A stretch of DNA of 41,182 nt, from contig PJRA01000343.1 of assembly GCA_016987375.1 (NCBI GenBank), positions 475,807 through 516,988 on the forward strand, given 5' to 3'. Origin of the DNA: Brachionus koreanus (taxonomy: Eukaryota; Rotifera; Eurotatoria; Ploima; Brachionidae). The notes beneath the pieces were generated by a model, which was not told the DNA's origin, did not search any database, and saw nothing but the letters and a program-made list of their open reading frames with translations. The translations under genes and the position numbers were made by a program. Below are positions 31,819 to 41,182 of the stretch, in pieces; the stretch's first letter is position 1, and each line of letters starts with the position of its first letter.

Positions 31819-33537
31819 ATGTCAACAGTTGGATCAGATTTCACAGACTGGTACAATTCGATACCAAAAATTACAAGATATTGGTTTACTGGTTCCGTTG
31901 TTTTACCGCTTCTTTCAAGATTGGGAATTTTAAGTCCCATTTATTTGGTGCTTCTGTGGGAACCTTTTTTAAATAGGTTTCAAGTAAGTCTAATTCATAG
32001 TATTTTTAAGAATAGTATTATCTAACCGAAAATTTATTTTTAATTTGAAGTTTTGGAGGCCTATTACAGCTCTATTTTTTTATCCAATTACACCACAAAC
32101 AGGATTTTCTTATCTTATAAATTTGTATTTTTTGTATTCATATTCAACAGGATTAGAAAAAAGTGATTCTTTTTAAAAAAATCAAACTAAAATTTTAGAA
32201 AAAAAATTATTGATTCAATTATTATGAAGCAACCTTTTTGGGAAAACCGGCAGATCAACTATTTATGTTAATATTTAATTGGATTATTTTGACAATTGTT
32301 GGATTTCTTTTAAACTTGCAAGTATATTAAAGTAATATGTACATTGAATTCCAGAAATTTTGACAAACTTACTAGATATTAATGGATCCAATGATTATGA
32401 GTGTGATGTATGTTTGGAGCCAACTTAATCGAGATCAAATAGTTAGTTTTTGGTTTGGAACTAGATTTAAAGTATTTTTCCAAATTTATGTTTATTTACA
32501 ATTCATAAATAAAAATATTTTTTAAAGGCTCTATATCTGCCATGGTAAAATTAATTTTATTTTAATATCATTAGATAAAAATTATACTCAAGGGTTTTGC
32601 TTGGATTTAATTTAATTATTCGTGGAAGGTAATTTAAAAAAATTAAAATTCCTTTTATTTAATTAATTTTATTAAACCAAATTAGTGGGATGTTAGAATT
32701 GATTGGCATTTTGGTTGGCCATTTATACTTTTTTCTTATGTTTCGCTATCCAGAAACAAATGGAATACAAATACTGAAGACTCCAAGTATTTTGTAAGCT
32801 TTTGAGTCAATTTTAATTTAATAAATCAATTTATCTTTCTTTTAAATTATGCTAATTTTGTCTTACTACTATTCTGTTTAATTTTCTATTTTTAATAATT
32901 TTACATGTTGTTCTAATTCTCTCAATAACTACAACACCGACTCTAGTCAACTTAAATGTCTATAGTTTCACAGTGCAGTACTATAAACTAAAGCGTTTAG
33001 CAAGTTACTAGTATTTAACACTGTGTAAAGTATTAGACATTAGCTATCTCTATTTTTTTATTACAAGATATGAAGAATATATAATTTAGCACTTATTATT
33101 GTTTGTTATAATTTTCTTTTTGCTATTTTTTCTATTATTTGTTTAGGCTAGAAGCGGCCACTTATTAATAAAGTTATTATTTAATTTATTTGTTTATTAT
33201 TTTGTGTTATAACCACGAACCATCAGATCAGATCCGGAATAAGACATATTTACTAAATATGTGATTTAAGGTTTATAGCATTTTCCTTCTTTCTTTTTTT
33301 TTTTCATTTCTCTTTTTTTTTTTTTTGAATAAAAAAAAAGATGAGTGTCTTCCTAACAGATAATTTTTATTATTTTCATTAATTATTCATTTTTTTTAAT
33401 TAAAAAATATTCAAGTTTTTTTTTCTCAAAGGTATAAATATTTTCCAAGCTCTGGATCAAATTTTAGCAGCACAAATAGAATGGATAACAGCAATAGAGC
33501 CAGAAACGTAAGAGGAGGATATCGACTTGGTGATTAA
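31819..33537 (+). CDS. DERL1: Derlin-1 (ER-associated degradation)
   Basis: A multipass ER membrane rhomboid pseudoprotease of the ERAD retrotranslocon. There are eight exons: 31819-31983, 32051-32162, 32230-32321, 32376-32471, 32528-32544, 32593-32628, 32686-32793 and 33432-33537, giving 243 residues (human 251). The sequence runs DWYNSIPKITRYWFTGSVVL, PLLSRLGILSP, then the WR motif in FWRPITALFFYP, NLYFLYSYSTGLE, FLGKPADQLFMLIFNWIIL, MSVMYVWSQLNRD, VSFWFGTRFKALYLPWVLLG and GHLYFFLMFRYPE. The C-terminus GGYRLGD is the SHP-type p97/VCP-binding box of Derlin-1. Exon 5 is only 17 nt. Introns 1-6 are 48-67 nt and intron 7 is 638 nt. The start ATG aligns with the human start. Confidence 0.96.
32794..33431 (+). 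other. Large Derlin-1 intron 7
   Basis: 638 nt, about ten times the other introns of the gene. It contains a weak inverted pair, TTTCACAGTG (around 32968) and CACTGTGTAAA (around 33020), and poly-pyrimidine tracts near its 3' end. A small old insertion is possible, but no family is recognisable. Confidence 0.45.
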
Positions 33538-34033
33538 AAAGGAAAAAAAATTATTTTTGATATTTTATATTAAATAAAGAAAATATGTCCAAAACTTATG
33601 TTAGACATATATAATATTTAATTTTTTGTTATTCTAAAAAACAGAATTTAGAATTTCACTTTTTTTACCTCTTTATTGAAAAAAAATTTTTTTTACAGAA
33701 TAAATATTAAATTTTAAATACTAATGGATTTTACAAAAATTTAACACTTATCTCGATCAACAATAGTAAATGAACTAATAAATTAAAAAATTCGGTAATT
33801 GAGAAAAATATCCTGAAAAGAAAAATAAAATCTAAGATATATGTACTGAAGGAAAAATGTTTGTTCGTAATAAAATACTGTTTTATTTTTTTAGATTAGT
33901 TTTTAACGATTAGAGGAAAACTATACTTAAATGAAAATAATCATGTGTTAATTAAAAAGGAATTAAGTGTTTTAATTTTTTTTGACAAAAAACTAATAAT
34001 ACACAAAAGATGGTAAAAAAAAAATAAATTTTC

Positions 34034-34500
34034 TTAATCTAAAAAATTTCTATTTTGCTCCAAATATCTAAGATGCAGATTGATCGGTTTTTTTCTTAAT
34101 GGTTTGTGATTATTTGAGTCACCTCCAACAGATCACATTTTTTTAATTTCCGCTTCAATTTTTTCATTTATTACTCTAACTGATATTACATTTGCTTTTA
34201 CAACTCATTCAATTCGTCTTTCTGCAAGCATTCTGCTTATCACATCCCGATGAAAAGTTTGGCCAATGTAATCGAAATTATAATCTGTGTCTTCTTCATC
34301 AAAATTAATTAAACGACTTGTAGAAGGCTGAACTGCATATGAATAAGAGCTTTTAATTCAAAAAATAATACTTATTGTCTCAAAATTTGTAGTTGTTTGC
34401 CGAGAAACACCAAGATTTAACTCATTATTTTGTTGGACTTTCTAAGGCTGCCTTCTTCATCAAAAAACTTTTTTCAATTTTTCCAAAACAGTTTTGTGTC
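34034..34500 (-). pseudogene. Decayed unidentified ORF interrupted only by TGA
   Basis: The minus strand gives about 150 codons: NNELNLGVSRQTTTNFETIS, a TGA, AVQPSTSRLINFDEED, TDYNFDYIGQTFHRDVISRM, LAERRIE, a TGA, VKANVISVRVINEKIEAEIK, a TGA, then KPLRKKPINLHLRYLEQNRN and TAA at 34034-34036. The composition is protein-like. A TAG lies just upstream in the same frame, and a shifted frame continues with EEGSLRKSNKIMS. I do not recognise the family. The plus-strand frame at 34393-34617 is its shadow. Confidence 0.35.
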
Positions 34501-35324
34501 AAATATTTTTGTTACATTTTCGTTATTTCGTTTTTAGTCTCAAAATCATTTAGAGAAATTGAAGATCTAATGGGAGGAATTAGTCAATTGATCCAGCTTA
34601 ACCAGTTTTTTAAATGAAATACAAAAAAGAAACTCACTAACAAAAAATTTTTTTATCTAGCTAGATATGTCCAAACACAGTCCTTGTGTTGGTGTAATGC
34701 TTTGTCAAAACTTGTTAATTAATATATAAGTATCCGAAATAAAATATAAATAAGGTGATTTAGTTTTTTTAATAAATTTTGAGCCACATCATAAATGATT
34801 CCATTGTTGTTCAATTCAAATTTCTATCCATCAAACTATAAACAGACAATTAGAATAGTAAATAAATTAGTGTATGAGTTAAAGTAAGTTTGTCTAAAAA
34901 TTTCATGAATATGACAAGTATCTGATTAAAATTTTAATTATGTTCGTGATTTACATGTTTAAACTTATAATTTTGATAAACTTGAATTGATTTTCATATG
35001 CTATTTGATAAGTCGCTCTGGATAAAAAATTCGATTAAATTCTAATTTCAAATTAAAATTAAAAAATATAAATCAAATATCAAAAATGATATTTTATAAT
35101 TTTTTTATAAATAATTAGATGACTTCCTAAAGAAACGTTTTTTTAAACTTAATTTTTTTTTTATTTTATTTTGTAGATTATGTTTTCTAGAAATATTATT
35201 CTGTCTATGAGGCTTTGATTTAGCTAGCATAAATAAAAGATTGAAATTTAAAAAAATAAAATAAATTAAATCAAATTAAGTTAATTTTAACGATTTGAAA
35301 TTATTTTTTCAACATAAAAAAAAG

Positions 35325-35775
35325 GAGGAGGTTTTGCAAAATTGATTGAGATATTATTTGAAAATCATCCATTAACTTCTAGAAGAGGCAAAGTTAATTT
35401 TTATTAAATTAATCAATGAATTGATTATAAGATGAAAAAATTTAAAAAAAAATAAAAATTATAACCTATAGTATTCCCTTGTTCATTATTGCAGCGTCAT
35501 AAATCTAAACACAGGTTTGACGGATGCATTTTACATCTAAAATCATAATTAATTTCCAAAAATATCAAACAAAAGAAGGTTTAAAACATGTGTTTGGAGA
35601 ATGCGTTAAGGTGGAGGATAATTTTTTAAATGCATGTTCTAAAGCTGTGTTTCCGTTTATGATACTGCAATATCGAATAAGGGAATACGGTACGAATTTT
35701 ACATGAAAGAAGTAGAATTGGTTCGCATTAAAATGCATTTTGCTAGATACTTCAAATTTTTTTCAATTAAAATTA
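35325..35775 (+). pseudogene. Decayed unidentified ORF, possibly from a mobile element
   Basis: The plus strand reads KGGGFAKLIEILFENHPLTS then RRGK up to a GT at 35389-35392. After a possible intron ending at ...tcattattgcag (35493) comes RHKSKHRFDGCILHLKS, and in the next frame INFQKYQTKEGLKHVFGECV, KVEDNFLNACSKAVFPFMIL, QYRIREYGTNF. A further shift gives MKEVELVRIKMHFARYFKFF. At least two frameshifts are needed, so it is broken. I cannot name the family. Confidence 0.4.
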
Positions 35776-36445
35776 AGTTGAAAATAAATTTATCCACAAA
35801 GCAGTTTTTTTTTACTAATTCATTTTATTTTCATAAAACGAGTGAAATGAATCGCTATGATGCTTCTAGTTTCAGCAAGTTATAATTAATTAGATTAGAA
35901 TATTTTTGATTTAAAAAATTCTTGAAACTATGAATAATAATTTATTAATTTTAAAATATTTATTTATTATTTAATTATTTCAAAATTTAATATCGATTTG
36001 ATAGTAGACTAAATGAATGAATAAATGAATGAGATGAGATGAATAAAAAACAGAGTTAAAGTTAAAATTACTTGAACAACTAGATTTAAATCAAATAGAG
36101 ACATAATTTTACTTTAAAATTTATTTGTTTTCGCATGTTGATTGTGATTTTTAAATAAAAAATAACATTAGGAATTATTTTAAAATTAGCAAAAACTTTA
36201 AAATTAATAAAAATCTAAAAATTGAGAAGAATAACGTAATCCTAGAAGAAGAAGAGAGTGAATCCATGCCAATAATCATCAAGTTTTTATGCTTTTGTTT
36301 TTCAAGTCTAAGAAAAATGTGTTATATGAGAACAAGGAGAACAAAAAAAAAAAAAGAAAGAAAGAGAGAAAGAAAAAAATACACAATCAATTTTTGTTGC
36401 TGATAAATAGTAGATACTAAAATGTTGACTATATATTTTTAAAGA

Positions 36446-36489
36446 TGTGTGTGTGTGAGTGTGTTGTTGTCGTCGTCGTCGTCGTCGTC
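36446..36489. repeat. Compound (GT)n-(GTC)n microsatellite
   Basis: An alternating GT run with one GA interruption, then GTTGTT and about seven GTC units, ending at 36489. It probably lies in the 3' UTR of the adjacent minus-strand RRM gene, where it would read as GAC then AC repeats. Confidence 0.9.
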
Positions 36490-36750
36490 AATTTTGTCAA
36501 GAGTGTTCTTGGGTCGTATTTACACAGCAACAAAATTAAATGAAAATTCTAAACAAAAAATCTCAAGATGAGAAAAAGAAAAAAAAAAACAAATTTATTG
36601 TTCTTCTAAAAATTTTCAAAAATAGAAATTCTAGTAATAGTAATGGTTCTAGTAATGATAATAGTAGTTGGTTGTGTAGGAGTTGAAATTGTATGAATCT
36701 GACAAAGAAAAAATTTTCATTTCAATTGTTGACAATAAGGTTGATTGATA

Positions 36751-38582
36751 TTATCGAATTAAATTAGCCAAAACATCTTCGATTTGATAGAAAGGTTGCT
36801 GATTGAGAGCATTCAATTGATGAGTCGACTTGTCATCGTTTTCTTCAGTGCTCAATTTTTCATTAGTTAAATCGAATGAATCTGAAGGAAATAGTACATA
36901 GCTATTAAATATAGACGAAAAACCGTTTGACTCAACGGCTTTGTTCGGCGTGAGCTGCTTGTTTTGATTGGCAGTGGGTGTCGATGATGACGAACCACTA
37001 TTCGATGCAGTGTTGCCGGTAACAAAGTTGTTCGATGATGACGAAGAAGAACTAGACGAAGATCTGGATGAGGCCGAAGCAGTTACCGACGATGATATAG
37101 TCAAATTGGCCAAAGCGTTGCTCAAAAGACCTTGGGAGTTAATGTGCGTTGGTTGTTTCATAAGCAGCCCATTTGAATAGTCAGTAAAGTTGAATTGAGT
37201 GCCGTTGGTCGGTGCTATCAGACATTCCTTATTCTCAGCAGCGTACTGTTGACTCAAATTATTGATGGATGAGTACTGAGCGTGTCGGTCGTTTAGACCG
37301 AATGCGTCTAGGCTTACAGACGACTGAGGATTGGACGCTTCGTTCCATACATGCTGGGTTGTGGCAGTTGGCGGTGGAGGCGCTGGAAACAACGGCTGAT
37401 ATTGATGCGCATAATACGGATTTAGATTGTGAGCTGTGTGTGTTAGAATGGGACCAGTCGATCCATTGTTAATGAGCGCAGGCATTGCTGAAAATTGATT
37501 GGGCTGCTGAGGCTGCGTTGGTTGAACTGCCGGTGCAGCGGCTGCTGTTACTGCTGGTGCTGCTGCTGCTGCTGGTGTTGCTGGATAAGATGGATAAATT
37601 TGACTAAATTGAGCTTGGGGATGAGTGGATGGTGGATTGGCGACATGATAGCCAGGATGATGTGCAGCAGCAGTGTTACAAAATTGAAACATTTCAATAG
37701 GTGGTTGTTGAGTGTAAAAATTGTGTGAATAGTCATAGTGTTGATGAGCAGTTTGTTGTTGTATTTGACTAGGATGATGGTGGTGCTGATGCTGCTGCTG
37801 AGGATGATGATGATGGTTAAGATGATGATTCGGATTGTGTGCATGAATTATCGAATGATTTAGATTAGTCGCTTGATAAGCAGTTGTATCGAACTGCTGA
37901 GAATATTGTAAATTATTTGCTTGAAAATGAGACTGAAATTGAGGAATTGGTATGACAGTGGATTGAGCCTGTTGTTGTTGCTGCTGCTGCTGCGGCTGCG
38001 GCTGCTGACCAACTAATGGTATATTTAATTGAGCATTGTTTGGCATAGTTCGCTTTTGGACGAAATTCGAATTTGAAGCTAAAGTAGCTTGACGTTGTGC
38101 TATGCTTGTCATTGACGGTTTGTTAATTTGTTGGCATTGTTGAGGATTCGTCTGTTGCTGCAGCTGCTGCTGCTGCTGTTGTTGTTGTTGTTGCTGTATT
38201 TGCTGATGTGGTTGCAACTGTTGAGGCTGATGATGCTGCTGTGTTCCAATCGGCGCTATGTTTTTGTCAATTGACTGAGAATTTAATTTGGCTGTTTCGT
38301 GTTTTTCTTGATGCTCTTCTTCTTCGTCGTTTTGTTCAATATTTCTGTCGTCAGCAGTTTTTGTACTAATAATGGGAGCTAATTTGACCACTGCTTGAGT
38401 GGCAGTTGACTCGGCAATCGAGTCCATTAGAGATGAGTCGACGTTTTTTTGGCATTTGGACTGTTGACCATTATGAGACGATGATGAATTGTTGTTCGAG
38501 CGAACTATTTCACTAAACGATATTTTGAAAGTTTGCGAATTGGACGAGCTATTTACACTAGTTTGTTTGTTCGATGAAGACG

Positions 38583-38621
<39 letters not shown>

Positions 38622-39924
38622 GACTTGTTTTGTTAACCAAGCTAGCCCATGTCTGAGAGTTTTGGTTGTTCGAATCGGATTTGGAGGGTCGTTCGAGAAT
38701 TTTAATCGTATTCTCTTGTTTCGACTGATGCTGTTTGGGCTGCTGGTACTTGGAACTAGTCGACCATTGTACCGATATTTTGTAGCCCTTGTATTGAGTG
38801 CCCTTTAGTGCATTCAAAGCCTTCTCGGCCTCTGCATACGAACCAAAGTGCACAAACGCATACTGATTCCACATAATGGTGCACTCGAGTACTTGGCCAT
38901 ATTGATTGAACAATTGTTTCATTTCTTCTTGGTCCATGTCCTCGGGAAAATTGGTCACGTACAATTTAGTACGACAAGCACTCGATTCTCTGCTGATTGT
39001 GGCTGCATTTTCGTCTTGTCTGTACGCGTCCTCGTCTAGATCGTCGTTATAGTCATAGTTGTACTCGCATTCATCTAATGGCTCTTGGTCCGTTCGATAG
39101 CCAGCTGTCGCATTAGATGCCATAGTGGTAGAATTTGTTGTTGTAGTAGTGGTAGTGGCAGTAGTAGCAGTAGGAGCAGTAGTAGTGGGAGTATGCGATT
39201 TGAATTTGCTTCTAGAATATTGAACAAGCAAATTGGCGTTCGAGTTTAGAAATGGCTGATTGTTTGTCGATTGAAGAGCGAGACGAGCGTCTACGGGCGA
39301 TTTAAAGTGAACGAAAGCGTACGAGTCGTGCAGTATGAGGCATTCGACTATGTCGCCGTACTGAACGAATATGTCGCGAATTTGTTGAACTGTACAAGTT
39401 TCTGGAAAATTGCGTACGTGAATTATTTTAGGTATATCGAACGGTAAATCGGTGCTTTCATCAGTTTCTGTAATGTCTGTAATGATAAAATTAAGACTAT
39501 TGAGTAATTGATGCGTGTTTTGTAAATGACTTTGACTTTTTTTGCTAGTAGCCAAATGTACGGTCAACTTTCGTCCGAACACCTTGAGACCGTTGGCGTT
39601 TTTGTATGCGCTCAATGACGACTTGACGCTAGTGAACAGGATGTAGGCGTAATAGTCCTTTTTGAGTGTGCACTCGACCACCTGGCCGTATTGAGCGAAC
39701 AGGTCCTGGATTTGGCGTTGTGTACACGAGAACGGAAAGTTTGTAACGTACAGTTTGGTCGGTATGTATGATTGAGAGTGTGCTTGGCTCGATTCGGCTG
39801 GCGGATTGTTGTTGTGCGAGCAAGCAGACGACGACGAAGAGGACGTTGACGAAGACGATGACGGCATTGTTTGGCTTTGTGGTCGTGGCGGCGATTTATG
39901 ATTATGACTAGTTTTCATAATCAT
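36751..39924 (-). CDS. RBM4/Lark-like protein with three RRMs and a prion-like tail
   Basis: A predicted RNA-binding protein of 1,057 residues in one exon. RRM1 is 57-126 (RNP2 LYVTNF, RNP1 YYAYILF), RRM2 is 167-236 (IHVRNF, SYAFVHF) and RRM3 is 319-388 (LYVTNF, QYAFVHF). Each has the QYG.(V/I)(V/L)EC segment typical of RBM4, Lark and RBM14. Vertebrate RBM4 and fly Lark have two RRMs and a CCHC knuckle; here there are three and I find no C..C....H....C. Residues 400-1057 are low complexity: poly-Ser (near 435-452), poly-Gln, His-rich and Ala/Pro-rich blocks, resembling prion-like tails of FET/RBM14 proteins. Poly-Ser is largely coded by repeated TCG/TCA. Two in-frame ATGs (codons 1 and 3) compete; the first is used here. 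Targets are unknown. Confidence 0.88.
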
Positions 39925-41182
39925 TTTAGTTTGTTTTTTGATACAATTAAATACTCACAATTGATTTGCAGCGTTTTGTCACTTAGTATAATTTTTTTTT
40001 TTTTTTATTTTTTAAAAAATAAAATTTTCATTTCATTTAGTTTGACCTAAAAAATAAATTTAGAATTAAGTAATGTATAAGTTGTTGTGGTTGTTGTTTA
40101 AATTAAATGAACGATTGTGGTGGTGAACAAGAAGAGATGATGACGATGATGATTAGATTTCGAAAATGGTGGTGATCTAGAAAAAGGGTTCGAATGTATA
40201 AGCAAGCGTGGATCACAAACATAAATTAATTAGCTAGGCTCACTCACACGTCGTCTTTTTCAAACAGCACACTATTTAAATTGATTTTCAATGATTGATC
40301 GAAATAAAAAAAAACACAGAAAGAGAGAAAAAGAGAGAGAAATTTTTCAAAATACGTAAAATAAAATATATAAGCAAATGAAATAAAGTATGCAAAGTTA
40401 GAGCAAGCGACCGAGGCGGAGATGTGGCGTGAGTTTGATGATTTTTAGCATAATTTATTATAAATTCATTACGAATCCATTTTGGCTTAATAATTAGCCA
40501 AATATTTCAAACATATCGATCGAGAATTTATTATTCTAATTTATTCTATTTACACACATCCTCAATGTACACTCTCTTTTGTTGTTCGCTTAGTCTAAAT
40601 CATACATATATTTATTTTTCTAGACTCTTCATATTTCATAATTCTACATTCATTCCTAGAACTAATCACGTGATTGCACAAAGCGTTTCTTTCACATGTA
40701 TCAAGCGTAATCATATTAATAATAATAATACAGATCATTGCCTGATTTATTGCATTGCAGCCAAATTTACAAAAGCACTAAGCATACAGTCTTGTTTGAT
40801 TATTTACTTTTTTGCAATAGTATCACGTGATTTTAAAAATTACATAAAAATAAAAATCAAATATTTAATTTTTTTTCAAAAATTTTATTTGACATTAATT
40901 TTATTTGACATTAATATTTTAAATTTAAAATTTAAATAATGTGAAAAATAATCATTAATAAAGTTAATTATCAATAATGATAATTATAATTATTATTTTT
41001 TTTTAAATAATCGGTGTTGTGAAATTTAACTGCAAACAAAACAAAAATTCTTCCTTTTTTGATAAATTAGAAATTTACTAAAAAAAAAATACTCTTTAAA
41101 AAAGTGCAACATACTTAGTTTGCACCATTTTTTACTTTAAATATTTTTTTATGCAAGAAAAAAGAGCAAAAAAATAAAACAT
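39925..41182. other. Upstream region of the RRM gene
   Basis: 1.26 kb without a supported gene. It includes a poly-A/T tract near 39990-40022, GAT/GAC repeats (40136-40157), two CACGTG palindromes and a 16-bp tandem duplication (unit TTTTATTTGACATTAA, 40883-40898 and 40899-40914). A 124-codon frame at 40565-40939 is rejected as composition-driven. Confidence 0.55.
40665..40831. promoter_or_regulatory. Pair of ATCACGTGAT E-box palindromes
   Basis: Identical 10-bp palindromes at 40665-40674 and 40822-40831, 157 bp apart, 741 and 898 bp upstream of the RRM gene start codon. CACGTG is the canonical E-box for bHLH factors (CLOCK/CYC, USF, MITF/TFE, Myc). Two such G+C-containing 10-mers are unexpected in DNA this AT-rich. 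Function is inferred only. Confidence 0.35.

Larger units (their letters stand above)
33538..36750. other. Intergenic region between Derlin-1 and the RRM gene
   Basis: 3.2 kb of AT-rich DNA between the 3' ends of two convergent genes. It contains two decayed coding stretches (34034-34500 and 35325-35775), a TGAA-rich stretch (36011-36045), a purine tract (36330-36379) and a GT/GTC microsatellite. The right part (about 36.0-36.75 kb) is probably 3' UTR of the RRM gene. Confidence 0.5.

Noticed and set aside
32960..33035. Inverted CACAGTG / CACTGTG pair in Derlin-1 intron 7 as a MITE
   Set aside because: Arms pair over only about 7-10 bp with mismatches and no target duplication is visible; kept only as a remark.
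34393..34617. 74-codon plus-strand frame (FREIEDLMGGISQLIQLN)
   Set aside because: It briefly suggested a transposase-like helix, but no motif follows and the opposite strand holds the more protein-like decayed frame.
37495..37728. Cys/Trp-rich plus-strand frame
   Set aside because: Antisense of the Ala/Gln-rich repeats of the RRM protein; the CCWCC pattern is simply reversed CAG/GCA codons.
40565..40939. 124-codon plus-strand open frame
   Set aside because: The translation is hydrophobic/Asn/Ile-rich without any motif, covers the E-box palindromes and a tandem duplication, and shows no splice or family support.
1..41182. tRNA, rRNA, snRNA or CRISPR-like arrays
   Set aside because: Reading through the intergenic and intronic DNA by eye I saw no cloverleaf with conserved A/B boxes, no rRNA-like block and no regularly spaced direct repeats. 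A covariance-model scan would be decisive.

Overview
The window is strongly AT-rich nuclear DNA of an animal. Genes have canonical GT-AG introns, mostly about 40-100 nt, and homopolymer runs and decayed non-LTR retrotransposon pieces are frequent. The gene set (a spectraplakin with CH, plakin, plakin-repeat, EF-hand and GAS2 parts, plus CDK12/13, MRPS22, CHMP5, Derlin-1 and an RBM4/Lark-type protein) is metazoan. A compact AT-rich invertebrate such as a monogonont rotifer would fit, but that placement is inference and cannot be proved from the sequence alone.

Layout. Positions 1-21077 (minus strand) hold one very large spectraplakin gene (MACF1/dystonin/Shot class), read right to left: two calponin-homology domains (20.1-21.1 kb), plakin domain with SH3 (14.8-20.1 kb), plakin repeats (11.0-13.8 kb), a spectrin-repeat rod encoded almost entirely in one exon of at least 9.7 kb (0.7-10.4 kb, running into a 511-N assembly gap), two EF-hands and most of a GAS2 domain. 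The 3' end leaves the window on the left. From 22.0 to 24.0 kb lies a nest of broken reverse-transcriptase fragments on both strands, with a second 20-N gap. Then come CDK12/13 (minus, 24.3-27.0 kb), about 1.8 kb of intergenic DNA with retroelement scraps, MRPS22 (minus, 28.8-29.9 kb), CHMP5 (minus, 30.1-30.8 kb), a 1-kb divergent intergenic region holding a hAT-like MITE and a long perfect-stem hairpin, Derlin-1 (plus, 31.8-33.5 kb, eight exons including a 17-nt microexon), 3.2 kb with two decayed unidentified coding stretches, and a single-exon RBM4/Lark-like gene with three RRMs (minus, 36.8-39.9 kb). The last 1.3 kb is its upstream region and contains two identical ATCACGTGAT E-box palindromes.

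Exons were joined by hand from splice sites and reading phase. Every junction from the start codon to the first plakin-repeat exon keeps phase, as do all junctions in CDK12, MRPS22 and Derlin-1. The one junction I could not close is between the two plakin-repeat exons (11465 to 11356). Two genes (CDK12, MRPS22) have a further C-terminal exon behind what looks like a stop codon, and the spectraplakin first exon hides a 60-nt in-frame intron. The genes are unrelated housekeeping functions (cytoskeletal cross-linking, transcription elongation, mitochondrial translation, ESCRT-III, ER-associated degradation, RNA binding) and do not form a pathway. I found no clear new biological system; the least explained items are the hairpin at 31.5 kb and the decayed coding stretches at 34.0-34.6 and 35.3-35.8 kb.
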